Assembly: GCA_965214335.1 (NCBI GenBank)
Contig: CBDCBO010000013.1
Location: 434,001 to 498,000, forward strand
From: Velthaea sp965214335
GTDB taxonomy: Bacteria; Vulcanimicrobiota; Vulcanimicrobiia; Vulcanimicrobiales; Vulcanimicrobiaceae
Length of the DNA stretch: 64,000 nucleotides
Direction: 5' to 3'
Part shown: in pieces, positions 52,810-60,679 of the stretch
Position numbering within the stretch: position 1 is the stretch's first letter
Layout of the letters: each line of letters starts with the position of its first letter
Made by a program: the position numbers and the translations under genes
The notes under the pieces: generated by a model
Databases searched by the model: none
What the model was told of the DNA's origin: nothing
What the model saw: only the letters and a program-made list of their open reading frames with translations

Positions 52810-53829
52810 ATGACCGATGTTTCCGTTTCGCACTCGCTGCCCGACGCGCTGCCGAACGCGTTGCTGCTGACGCTCTATCGCAACATGCTCACGCAACGGG
52901 CGGTCGACACGCGCGGCTTCCAGCTCAATCGGCAGGGCAAGATCGCCATTGCGATGGGATCCGAAGGACACGAAGCGGTGCAAGCCGGGACGGGCCTCGC
53001 ATTCGAGCGCGGCCGCGATCTGCTGTATCCGTATTACCGCAACACGGGTCTCGTGCTGGCCTGCGGGTTCGCGCTCGACGACGTCTTTCGCTCGCAATTC
53101 GCGCGCCGCAGCGACCGCACCGGCGGCCGCTCGATCATCAATCATTTCACGAGCAGAGCGCAGGGCATCGCGTCGATCAGTTCGATCATCGCCGCTCATC
53201 TGCCGCACGCGGTTGGTGCCGCTTGGGCCGTGCGGTCGCGCAACGAACGCGATCGCGCGGTCTTCGCGCAATTCGGCGAGGGCGCGACGAGCACCGGCGA
53301 GTGGCACGAATCGATGAACTTCGCCGCCGTCCATAAATTACCGATCCTGTTCATCTGCGAAAATAACCAATGGGCCATCTCGACCCATATCTCTAAACAA
53401 ATGGTCGTTCCCGACGTCTATCGCAAAGCCGCCGGCTACGGCATGCGCGGCGTCATGTGTAACGGTTTCGATCCGGTCGCCGTGTATCGCACGGTGCGCG
53501 AGGCAAGGGCCTACGTGCTCTCCGGTGCCGGCCCGTGCTTGGTCGAAGCGAAATGCTATCGGTTCCTGTCGCATACGACCGACGACGACGACCGTACGTA
53601 TCGCTCGCCGGACGAGATCGCGCAACAACGCGTCAACGATCCGGTGCCGAGCTTCGAGGCGTGGCTCATTGCGTGCGACATCATCGATGCGGCTGGTGCC
53701 CAAGCGGTGCGCGCCGAAATTACCGCGCTGGTCAACGCGACGACCGATGCGATCGAGCGCGAAGCGCCGCCGCAGGGATCCGAACTGTACGGCAACGTCT
53801 ACGCCGGAGCCGATGACGCCTGGGTGTGA
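52810..53829 (+). CDS. 2-oxoacid dehydrogenase E1 component, alpha subunit (BkdA/PdhA type)
   Basis: 339 residues. TPP-binding motif GEGATSTGEWHESMNFA...LPILFICENN near residues 158-192, with GEG as in branched-chain E1-alpha. RSIINHFTSRAQGIASISSII and PCLVEAKCYRFLSHTTDDDD (phosphorylation-loop region) are also diagnostic. It decarboxylates a branched-chain or related 2-oxoacid with an E1-beta partner, but E1-beta, E2 and E3 are absent around it: the next gene is on the other strand 25 bp away. It may pair with subunits elsewhere. Confidence 0.88.
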   Translation: MTDVSVSHSLPDALPNALLLTLYRNMLTQRAVDTRGFQLNRQGKIAIAMGSEGHEAVQAGTGLAFERGRDLLYPYYRNTGLVLACGFALDDVFRSQFARRSDRTGGRSIINHFTSRAQGIASISSIIAAHLPHAVGAAWAVRSRNERDRAVFAQFGEGATSTGEWHESMNFAAVHKLPILFICENNQWAISTHISKQMVVPDVYRKAAGYGMRGVMCNGFDPVAVYRTVREARAYVLSGAGPCLVEAKCYRFLSHTTDDDDRTYRSPDEIAQQRVNDPVPSFEAWLIACDIIDAAGAQAVRAEITALVNATTDAIEREAPPQGSELYGNVYAGADDAWV

Positions 53830-53853
53830 TGCGGTGCGCCGCCGGAGCACACT

Positions 53854-54441
53854 TCAGTCGGGCGGCCAGCGGCGGGTTATCAGACCTTCGTGGGTCACGA
53901 CGACGCCGTCATCATCGACTTCGATGAGCGCGCGTTCGCCGCTGTCGAAATTTTCGAATCGATAGCGCCGGCGGCCGGACTCGGCCGACAGACAGGTGTA
54001 GCGATGTTCCACCAGCCGCACGTCGAGCGACGGCAGCTCGATGCTCGCGACGTTGACGATCGCGGCTTGACGCGGTTCGAGCGCTATGCGCCGCAAGGTA
54101 AACGCAGTCGGCAGCGGCGTTAAACCGACGGCCACGTCGTAGCAATGAAAAATCGGGCTTTGCAACGTTTCGCCGTCGACCCGGCGCCAAATACCATCTT
54201 CGTCGGCGGCAAGTGAGATGAGCGTGCGTCCGACCCCCAGCACTTCGACGCTCACATTGCGCAGGTGCCAGCGAGAATCGCAGGTGTATTCGTGGCGAAC
54301 GCGCAGCGGCCGGTCCGCATACGTGCCGACGATCGTTCCGTCGCCGACGCCGCCGGCTTCGCTCAAGCGCAGCCGGGCATACTCGAGCCGATGCGTATCG
54401 ATCGACCGGTACACCAGCGTACGGTCGATCGCCGGCAACAT
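53854..54441 (-). CDS. putative glycolipid-binding domain protein
   Basis: 195 residues forming one beta-rich domain that matches the Glycolipid_bind family (YRSIDTHRLEYARLRL...DGTIVGTYADRPLRVRHEYTCDSRWHLRNVSVEV...GIWRRVDG). Function poorly known; no signal peptide. ATG overlaps the NDH-2 stop by one base (TAATG), so it is translated with it. Convergent with the E1-alpha gene. Confidence 0.8.
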   Translation of the reverse strand: MLPAIDRTLVYRSIDTHRLEYARLRLSEAGGVGDGTIVGTYADRPLRVRHEYTCDSRWHLRNVSVEVLGVGRTLISLAADEDGIWRRVDGETLQSPIFHCYDVAVGLTPLPTAFTLRRIALEPRQAAIVNVASIELPSLDVRLVEHRYTCLSAESGRRRYRFENFDSGERALIEVDDDGVVVTHEGLITRRWPPD

Positions 54442-55754
54442 TACTTGGGCACGAGACCTGCGTCGGCAGCCGCCATTTGGTGCGACCGTTCGGTGTACAC
54501 GCGAAACTCCGCGATATCACGGGCGAAGAACAGATCGAGCGTCCAATCGAACGTGACCCGCAGCCGCCGATCGAGACCCGGCAGGCGCAGCAAGTAATAC
54601 GAGCGCCATAGAGCCCAGGCCAAGAAGCCGGTGAGAATATAGCCGTTCGGGAAAGCAACCACACCGCGCCGGCCGCCAAGTGACGCCATCGTGCCCAGCG
54701 CCGTGAAATTAAACGGCTTCGTCCGCTCGCTGCGCAACGTCGCGATGATGTTATCGGCCAGCGCCGGGCCTTCGCGGATCGCATGCTGGGCGGTCGGTGG
54801 ATACCAGCTATCGGCTTTGGCAGTCGGTATCCAGGCGCAATCGCCGAGCGCCCAGACACCCGGCCGGCCGCGGACCTGCATATCGCGATCCGTATACAGT
54901 CCGCCGTTGCGAGCATGGTCGACCGGCAAATCGAGCACCGCCGGCGCGGGCCGCACGCCGGCGCTCCAAATGACCGTCGACGTTTCGATCCGGCGGCCGC
55001 TCTGCAACGTAATACCGTTCTGATCGACCAGCGACACGCCGTCGCCGATTTCTAATTGGATGCCTTGGTTGCGCAGATGCTCGGTTGTGTAATTACCCAT
55101 TCCGGCCGGTAAGTCGGGCAGCAGCTTTTTGCCCGCCTCGACTAAACAAATTTTAATTTCCTCGGGCCGAATAGTTTTATAATAGCGCGTGATACTGCGA
55201 AAGAGATCGCTGAGTTCACCGACTGCTTCGCAGCCCGTATAGCCGCCCCCGACCACCGCGTACGATAACAGCCGCGAGCGTTCGAGCGGATCGACCGCCA
55301 CGTCGGCTAGTTCGAGCGTCGCAATGATCCGATTGCGTAACGTTTCGGCATCTTCGATCGTCTTGAGCGGGAGCGAACGCTCGGCGACTCCTTCGATGTT
55401 GAACGTCGACGTGACCGAACCGAGCGCCAGCACCAGCTGATCGTAAGCCAAGGTCATCTTGGTGCCGGTGATCGTATGCTGCAAATCCACGCGCTGCGCA
55501 TCGAGATCGACGTGGATGATTTCGCCCAGGACGTATTGCGTGCGCTTTAATTGACCGCGCACCGGAGATACGATATGGCGCGTTTCAATTCCACCCGAAC
55601 AGACTTCGGGCAGCATCGGCGTAAATAACGTAAAATTATCCCGGCTCACGAGCGTGATCGACGCTTCGCCATCGCGTAAGCGGGCCTCGAGCCGGCGAGC
55701 GGTAGCGACGCCGGCGAAGCCACCGCCTAAAATCAAAATTTGCGGTATCGGCAT
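54441..55754 (-). CDS. ndh: type II NADH dehydrogenase
   Basis: 437 residues. Two Rossmann nucleotide-binding folds: FAD site LILGGGFAGVATARRLE at the N-terminus and NAD site AVVGGGYTGCEAVGEL near residue 165. Conserved GVRPAPAVLDLP and WALGDCAWIPTAKADSWYPPTAQHAIREGPALADNI follow. The C-terminal amphipathic part (GYILTGFLAWALWRSYYLLRLPGLDRRL) would bind the membrane. Oxidises NADH and reduces quinone without proton pumping. Start ATG 55754; the frame is open upstream but not homologous. 166 bp after the small membrane gene, with a palindrome in between. Confidence 0.92.
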   Translation of the reverse strand: MPIPQILILGGGFAGVATARRLEARLRDGEASITLVSRDNFTLFTPMLPEVCSGGIETRHIVSPVRGQLKRTQYVLGEIIHVDLDAQRVDLQHTITGTKMTLAYDQLVLALGSVTSTFNIEGVAERSLPLKTIEDAETLRNRIIATLELADVAVDPLERSRLLSYAVVGGGYTGCEAVGELSDLFRSITRYYKTIRPEEIKICLVEAGKKLLPDLPAGMGNYTTEHLRNQGIQLEIGDGVSLVDQNGITLQSGRRIETSTVIWSAGVRPAPAVLDLPVDHARNGGLYTDRDMQVRGRPGVWALGDCAWIPTAKADSWYPPTAQHAIREGPALADNIIATLRSERTKPFNFTALGTMASLGGRRGVVAFPNGYILTGFLAWALWRSYYLLRLPGLDRRLRVTFDWTLDLFFARDIAEFRVYTERSHQMAAADAGLVPK

Positions 55755-55879
55755 AGTAAAGTCGTGTGCTTTCTGTGGAACGTTTCTCACGTTCGAGCGG
55801 CCGGCAGCGCGAGGCCCGGAAGTGCGTCGCCGCCGATGTTCCATACGCGGCGCAGCATGAAAGGCCCGCACGCGTCGAG

Positions 55880-55898
55880 CGGAACAAATATTGTTCCG
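55880..55898. promoter_or_regulatory. 19-bp inverted repeat upstream of ndh
   Basis: CGGAACAA and TTGTTCCG are exact inverted copies around ATA, about 125 bp upstream of the ndh start. The AT-rich centre in a GC-rich region suggests a regulator site; no T-run is present, so a terminator is less likely. Confidence 0.45.
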
Positions 55899-55920
55899 GC
55901 GGAGGCGCCGGCGAAGGCTA

Positions 55921-56097
55921 TCAGTTTGCGCTCGCGCGACAGCGCCCATCCCAACCCGCGCGCTGGCCCGCCGGACAACCCGAGGTTCCGCCGGCAACCC
56001 ATGGGTGCCAAGTCATGACCACGACGGTGATTATGGCGACCCACAAAAATACCCACAACGCGAGTGCGATCGCGCCGGCCGGGCGCCGATTCAACAT
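55921..56097 (-). CDS. 58-residue single-helix membrane protein
   Basis: Too short for usual gene finding. I translate MLNRRPAGAIALALWVFLWV and onward: a basic N-terminus, one strong transmembrane helix (residues about 8-30) and a soluble tail with two cysteines (CPAGQRAGWDGRC, 41-53). Its ATG overlaps the stop of the upstream amidase by 7 nt (ATGTTGA), a classic coupling arrangement. Topology by the positive-inside rule puts the cysteine tail in the periplasm. It might anchor or regulate the amidase or the NADH dehydrogenase; no family recognised. Confidence 0.6.
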   Translation of the reverse strand: MLNRRPAGAIALALWVFLWVAIITVVVMTWHPWVAGGTSGCPAGQRAGWDGRCRASAN

Positions 56098-56657
56098 CGC
56101 TGGGCGACGCGCGCGCGCAAGTAGTCGCCGGTCGTCGCCGCCTCGGCCGGCTGCAACGGCCCGCCGGCGGGCGCGAGCCGCGCGATGTCCCAGCGCAGAT
56201 CAGCACCGCCGGCACCGAAGTAGCCGTCCTCCAGCGCCGCCTCGGCGTGAGTCCGGACCGCGCTGAGCGCGATGGCGTAGTGTTTGACCAGCGCCGCCGC
56301 GACGATGCACGCCGCGTCGATCTGCGCGCCGGTCAGCGGATAACGGCCGAAATCGCTTGGCTGCGCCGACTCCATCGCGCAAATGGCGATACCGGCGGTG
56401 TAACTATTGCGGCCCGCGGTGTGCGCCGCGTACGGAGCGGTCGCCGAGCGCACATCGACCATATTGGCGCGCAGATCGCACGTTTGTGCAACGCGAACGT
56501 CGGCCGCACCCAGCAGGCAAAAGTGATAGGCGCTAAAGACGCGCTCGTAGTCGCCCGCGGTCCAATGGAGCATCACGCCGCGCAAGGTCCCGTCCGGAAA
56601 CACCGGCGCCCAATCACGGACCAAGACGGGTGGGAAGAGAATGCCCAATTCATGCAC
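56091..56657 (-). CDS. N-acetylmuramoyl-L-alanine amidase-like (PGRP/Amidase_2 fold)
   Basis: 188 residues from GTG 56657. The landmarks GVMLHWTAGDY, SAYHFCLLG, AAHTAGRNSYTAGIAICAME and TH-EAALEDGYFG...RWDIARL follow the amidase/PGRP plan, with zinc-ligand-type His residues in LHWT and RTHAE. No signal peptide is visible, so it is intracellular or exported by another route. Its start overlaps the divergent M50 protease start by 3 bp. Confidence 0.78.
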   Translation of the reverse strand: MHELGILFPPVLVRDWAPVFPDGTLRGVMLHWTAGDYERVFSAYHFCLLGAADVRVAQTCDLRANMVDVRSATAPYAAHTAGRNSYTAGIAICAMESAQPSDFGRYPLTGAQIDAACIVAAALVKHYAIALSAVRTHAEAALEDGYFGAGGADLRWDIARLAPAGGPLQPAEAATTGDYLRARVAQRC

Positions 56658-57512
56658 GAGGACCCATCTTCGCAGAGCCAGCCCGAATATCAGCCGCCGC
56701 CTCGCCCGCTGCCGACCGTCGCACCGCCACGCAAGAGCTGGCGCAACCGGACCGGCGGCGCGGCGGTCGGCATCGCGCTCATCGCCGCCAAATTCAAGAC
56801 GATTCTCGCGCTTCTGCTCTCATTCAAATGGTTCTTCCTGGGCACCAAACTACTGCTCAGCTTCGGTTCGATCTTCGTTTCAATTTGGTTCTACGCGCTG
56901 GCGTTCGGCTGGAAACTGGGCGTCGTTTTCGTGCTGTTGATTTTGGTGCACGAGATGGGTCACTGGGTGGTATTGCGCGGGTTCGGCGTGCGCGTGTCGT
57001 TACCGTACTTCATTCCCGGGCTCGGTGCGTTCGTGGCCCAGAAAGAGATGACGGCAAATAACGTTCAGGACGCCGTCGCGGCAATCGCGGGTCCCGTCGT
57101 CGGCATCGCCGGGTCGGCGATTTGTCAGGCTTACGGCAGCGCCACCGGCAATCCGTTTTGGGTCGTGGCCGCGCATATCGGCTATCTATTGAATTTGTTT
57201 AATTTGATTCCGGTGTTGCCGCTCGACGGCGGACGCGTCGCGGGTTCGATCGATCCGCGACTGTGGATGTTCGGCTTGGTGCTGTTCGTCGTATACATCG
57301 TTACGACCGGTCTCAACAACCCGATCGCCTGGCTGTTTCTCATTCTCATCGGCGTGTCGTCGATTCCGCGCGCCATTGCCGCCTGGCGCGGCGTGGTGGA
57401 TCCGCGCGTGCGCCAAACTCCGCCGGCCGTCCGCGGTGCGATCGCCATCGCGTATTTCGTCACAATCGCCGTCGCGGCACTGGGTGCCGTGCAGAGCCAC
57501 ATTCGCATATGA
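56652..57512 (+). CDS. site-2 protease (M50 family)
   Basis: 286 residues with six or so transmembrane helices. Zinc motif HEMGH in a helix (LVHEMGHWVVLRGFG) and the partner motif NLIPVLPLDGGR are both intact. Intramembrane metalloprotease; usual roles are regulated release of anti-sigma or transcription factors. A Pro-rich cytoplasmic N-terminus (PPPRPLPTVAPP) precedes the helices. No PDZ domain is visible. Overlaps the following gene by 4 bp. Confidence 0.9.
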   Translation: MHEDPSSQSQPEYQPPPRPLPTVAPPRKSWRNRTGGAAVGIALIAAKFKTILALLLSFKWFFLGTKLLLSFGSIFVSIWFYALAFGWKLGVVFVLLILVHEMGHWVVLRGFGVRVSLPYFIPGLGAFVAQKEMTANNVQDAVAAIAGPVVGIAGSAICQAYGSATGNPFWVVAAHIGYLLNLFNLIPVLPLDGGRVAGSIDPRLWMFGLVLFVVYIVTTGLNNPIAWLFLILIGVSSIPRAIAAWRGVVDPRVRQTPPAVRGAIAIAYFVTIAVAALGAVQSHIRI

Positions 57513-58075
57513 GTGGCGATGACAGCGACGTACCGCCCGACTTCGCGATGCTGCGGGCGGTCGAAATTCTAGCGGGTATTGCCGAGCGGCGGCGTGACAC
57601 ACCGCTCACGCCGCCGCCGCCGATCGACCGTCCGGTGGTGCTTTTCAATGAAAAGCGAGCGCTCGAACTGGGCGTGACGGACCGCCGCGGGGTGCAGCGT
57701 GATTTCGGCCGCGGCGCCGCCTATCCGTCCGCCGGCTGGTGGACGTATGCGTTGAAATTTAGCGGCAGCTTGCGCTTCTTGAGCCTTATCTTTCACCACG
57801 ATCGCCTGACCGGCGTTGAATTGTACGTGCCTAAAGTCAGCAGCGTCCCCAGTTTACCGGTAAACTTCTGGGGCGATTTTCGGCTCGTGCCGGGCGAGGT
57901 CGCGCTCGGCGCGCCGCTGGCGACGCTTGATTCGCGCTTCACACCGGCCGTCGGCGGACCGGGGCGGGTCATGTATGCCGAAGCATTCGAGATTCGTTTC
58001 CCGGGCGGCCTCGGCTACGTGATGGGAAACGCCGGCGTCGCGGAGCGTTTGGTCTTGTACGCTGCCGCAGCGTAA
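57509..58075 (+). CDS. protein of unknown function coupled to the M50 protease
   Basis: 188 residues, ATG overlapping the protease stop (ATGA). A predicted alpha/beta fold with aromatic-rich middle (GWWTYALKFSGSLRFLSLIFHHDRLTGVELYVPKVSS) and VNFWGDFRLVPGEVALGAPL. No signal or membrane helix. I do not recognise a family. Tight coupling suggests a partner or target of the protease, but that is inference. Confidence 0.6.
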   Translation: MSGDDSDVPPDFAMLRAVEILAGIAERRRDTPLTPPPPIDRPVVLFNEKRALELGVTDRRGVQRDFGRGAAYPSAGWWTYALKFSGSLRFLSLIFHHDRLTGVELYVPKVSSVPSLPVNFWGDFRLVPGEVALGAPLATLDSRFTPAVGGPGRVMYAEAFEIRFPGGLGYVMGNAGVAERLVLYAAAA

Positions 58076-58103
58076 CCTCGCCGGCGGCGCGGTCGCGCTC
58101 CTG

Positions 58104-59552
58104 TTGCTCTTGGCCTTGACGGTCTTCGCACCGCCGGCGACGCCGGGACCACCCGAACGCGACTTCGAGGCGTATTACGCGGCCGGCGTGACGGTCAATT
58201 CCGGTGCCGATCCCTACTCGCGCTCCATCTGGAGTGCGGAGCGTCGCATCGACGGCGTCGATCCAAACCGCGACGAGTTGCTGCCGTTCGTGGGACCGCC
58301 CGCCGCGTTGCCGTTCTGGTCGCTCCTAGGACGCCTGCCGTATCGCTTCGCGCTCGCGATCTGGACGCTCGTGCTCGTCGGCGCGGCCGCCGCGATCGTG
58401 GCCAGCGCATTGCGGTTGGCGCACGTTCGGCCGGACCCGACGCGCATCGGTTTCCTGTGCGCCTTCGCGCTGGCCGGCGCTCCGCTGATCGGTTCGCTGG
58501 CACTCGGCCAGGCTGCGCTCCTTGCGGCCGCCGGCATCGCCGCCGCGCTCGTTACGTACCGTTCGCGCACCCCGGCGCTGGCGTTGTTGGCGACGCTCAC
58601 GGCGGCAATGCAACCGAACCTGGCGCTGGTACTGGCGGCGCGGATGCGTTCGGGCTGGGATGCGCGTACCGCCGCCGGTGCCGCCACGCTCTTCGTTTGC
58701 TGCGCGCTGCTCGCGGGCGGCGGCCCGGCCGGCTGGCGACGCTACTTCGTGCATCTACGCGCGCATGGGACGGCCGAACGCTTCATCGCCATTCAGCACA
58801 CCCCAACCGCGATCGGCTACGCCTTCGGTTTGCCGGAACCAGCCGCGATCGCGTTGGGAGCGCTCGTGGCGCTGCTCGCGCTCGGCGCAACGATCGTGCT
58901 AATCGCGCGCGAACGTTTGGACGCGACGACTGCAACGCTACTGACGTGCGCGGCACTGCCGTTGGCGATCCCATTCTTCCACGAACCGGATTTCGTGCTC
59001 GAACTGCTGCCGGTCGCACTTCTTGCGCTACGCGCGACCGGTCGAGCGCGCAGCCTCGGCGTAATTGCCGCCGTGTTGATTTTAGTGGATTGGTTCGGCT
59101 TCGCGCAGCGCCACGGAGCTCAAACCCAAATCCTGTGTCTCGCTTTTGCGGTAACCTTTGCGTTTGTGGGGCTGGGGCTTGGGCCGGCCGCCGGCCAACG
59201 CGGACGCTTGACCGACGCGTATACCGGTTGCGCGCTCGCGATCGGATTGGCGGCAATGGCTATTCCGCTCGGCGTGACGCATCCGGCGCCGACCTGGCCC
59301 GACGCGCTGCCGGGGACGTTTCGCGCCGATCCGCGGCTTGATGCAAGCGGGGTATGGGCGAGCGAACAGCAGGCGGCCGGATTGCGCCAAATCGATCCCG
59401 TCTGGGGGGCGCTACGCGCTGTGCCGCTCGTGGGGTGTGTCGTGTTGGGATGTGCGCTGATCCTTGATGCGCGCAGGCGGCGCCGGCTCGTTCTGCGCCG
59501 CGTTACCCCAGACGACGTGCGCCGGACCGCCGACGCACTCGCTCTTACATGA
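58104..59552 (+). CDS. GT87/DUF2029-like multi-helix membrane glycosyltransferase
   Basis: 482 residues from TTG 58104, about ten transmembrane helices. PERDFEAYYAAGVTVNSGADPYS is the GT-C-type loop with acidic residues typical of GT87 mannosyltransferases; the rest is hydrophobic helices (FALAIWTLVLVGAAAAIVASAL, LPFWSLLGRLP). In-frame sequence upstream (LPQRNLAGGAVALLLLLALT from CTG 58062) looks like the start of the first helix, so TTG 58104 may be internal. Likely uses a polyprenyl-phosphate sugar donor. Confidence 0.72.
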   Translation: MLLALTVFAPPATPGPPERDFEAYYAAGVTVNSGADPYSRSIWSAERRIDGVDPNRDELLPFVGPPAALPFWSLLGRLPYRFALAIWTLVLVGAAAAIVASALRLAHVRPDPTRIGFLCAFALAGAPLIGSLALGQAALLAAAGIAAALVTYRSRTPALALLATLTAAMQPNLALVLAARMRSGWDARTAAGAATLFVCCALLAGGGPAGWRRYFVHLRAHGTAERFIAIQHTPTAIGYAFGLPEPAAIALGALVALLALGATIVLIARERLDATTATLLTCAALPLAIPFFHEPDFVLELLPVALLALRATGRARSLGVIAAVLILVDWFGFAQRHGAQTQILCLAFAVTFAFVGLGLGPAAGQRGRLTDAYTGCALAIGLAAMAIPLGVTHPAPTWPDALPGTFRADPRLDASGVWASEQQAAGLRQIDPVWGALRAVPLVGCVVLGCALILDARRRRRLVLRRVTPDDVRRTADALALT

Positions 59553-59572
59553 TCTACCGTCGACACGAACCG

Positions 59573-60613
59573 TTATTTCGAGAGCGGCGGCGGCGGATTG
59601 AGACTTACCCCTGAAGTCGATTGCAAGCCGGAAGTGAGCACGTCGACCGGCTTACCGTTCGGCATTGCATCGAACACGTAGAGATAATTGACGCCGGTTG
59701 CTACGTACAGCAATTTCTCGGTCGCATTCAACGCAAGCTTGAACGGAGTTTCTCGCGTGGAAATGGAGCCATAGGGTTGCTTTAAACCCGGCCGGTAGAA
59801 ATTTATGGTATCCGACTTTTGATCTTCCACGATGACATCATTCGCGCGGTCGAGCTTTACATCGCCCGGATTCCCCAGCTGGATACCCAGATCGCTGCCG
59901 ACACTTCCGTTCGGTTTGAACTTCTCAACACCACCAAGACCCGAGTTCGGATTCGTGTAGGTCGCATACAGATTGTTGCTCGAGTCGAGTGCGACTCCTT
60001 GCACCGATTTCACGCTGAGCGTGCGCAGCGGCGTCATCTTGTTCGGAGCGTATTCGACGATCGCGCTCGTCGGATATTCCGAAACGTACACTGTTCCGTC
60101 GTCGCCGACGACGATGCTCGTCGGCTCGGTAAGTCCGGTCGTATAGGTCTTGCTGGGCGCGGTTTTACCCCGCGGATAGACGGTGACGGAATTTCCACCC
60201 AGATTCGTGACGTAGAGATTCTCGTTCGCATCGACGAAATTTCCGACCGGCGACGAAATGCCGTTTGTGATCGTGCCGATCGGCGTGGTGGGATTCGTCG
60301 CGTTATAGATGTACAGCGCATTCGCACCGTCGTCGGACACGTAGAGCTTCGGCCCGGGCCGGAGTGCTGCTTGCGAAAGCCAGCCCGGCGACGTCTCGCG
60401 ACTACCCAGCGCGGAGCCGCGCAGGTCGGCCGCAAGCCCGAGGCCGCTTCGCGAATTCGCTACCGTGTCGCTCTGAGTGCTGCGCGGTAGAGTGTGCGCG
60501 GCGGAAAGCGGAAGAACGCCTGAGCTCGACGTGGATGCTGGTCCACCCGAGCATCCGGCAACCAATAGTAAAGCGGCGCACGGTACGATAGCGGCGCCAA
60601 AAGTAACCTGCAT
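59573..60613 (-). CDS. lipoprotein with NHL/SMP-30-type propeller repeats
   Basis: 346 residues. ATG 60613 has GGGAGG upstream. Lipobox in LLLVAGC (about residue 21), then a disordered Ser/Thr-rich segment, then about six repeats of the type NENLYVTNLGGNSVTVYPRG, DGTVYVSEYPTSAIVEYAPN, DSSNNLYATYTNPNSGLGGVEKF. A surface propeller of unknown ligand. Downstream of the two peptide-binding genes on the same strand. Confidence 0.78.
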   Translation of the reverse strand: MQVTFGAAIVPCAALLLVAGCSGGPASTSSSGVLPLSAAHTLPRSTQSDTVANSRSGLGLAADLRGSALGSRETSPGWLSQAALRPGPKLYVSDDGANALYIYNATNPTTPIGTITNGISSPVGNFVDANENLYVTNLGGNSVTVYPRGKTAPSKTYTTGLTEPTSIVVGDDGTVYVSEYPTSAIVEYAPNKMTPLRTLSVKSVQGVALDSSNNLYATYTNPNSGLGGVEKFKPNGSVGSDLGIQLGNPGDVKLDRANDVIVEDQKSDTINFYRPGLKQPYGSISTRETPFKLALNATEKLLYVATGVNYLYVFDAMPNGKPVDVLTSGLQSTSGVSLNPPPPLSK

Positions 60614-60679
60614 TGAACCTCCCGACACGAGGGTATCCGCGTCGCTTCAACGCGATTCATCGCAGGACCCACGTTGGGC

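Noticed and set aside
55787..56215. 142-residue minus-strand frame overlapping the small membrane gene
   Set aside because: No conserved features; the amidase and the coupled 58-residue frame explain the same DNA better.
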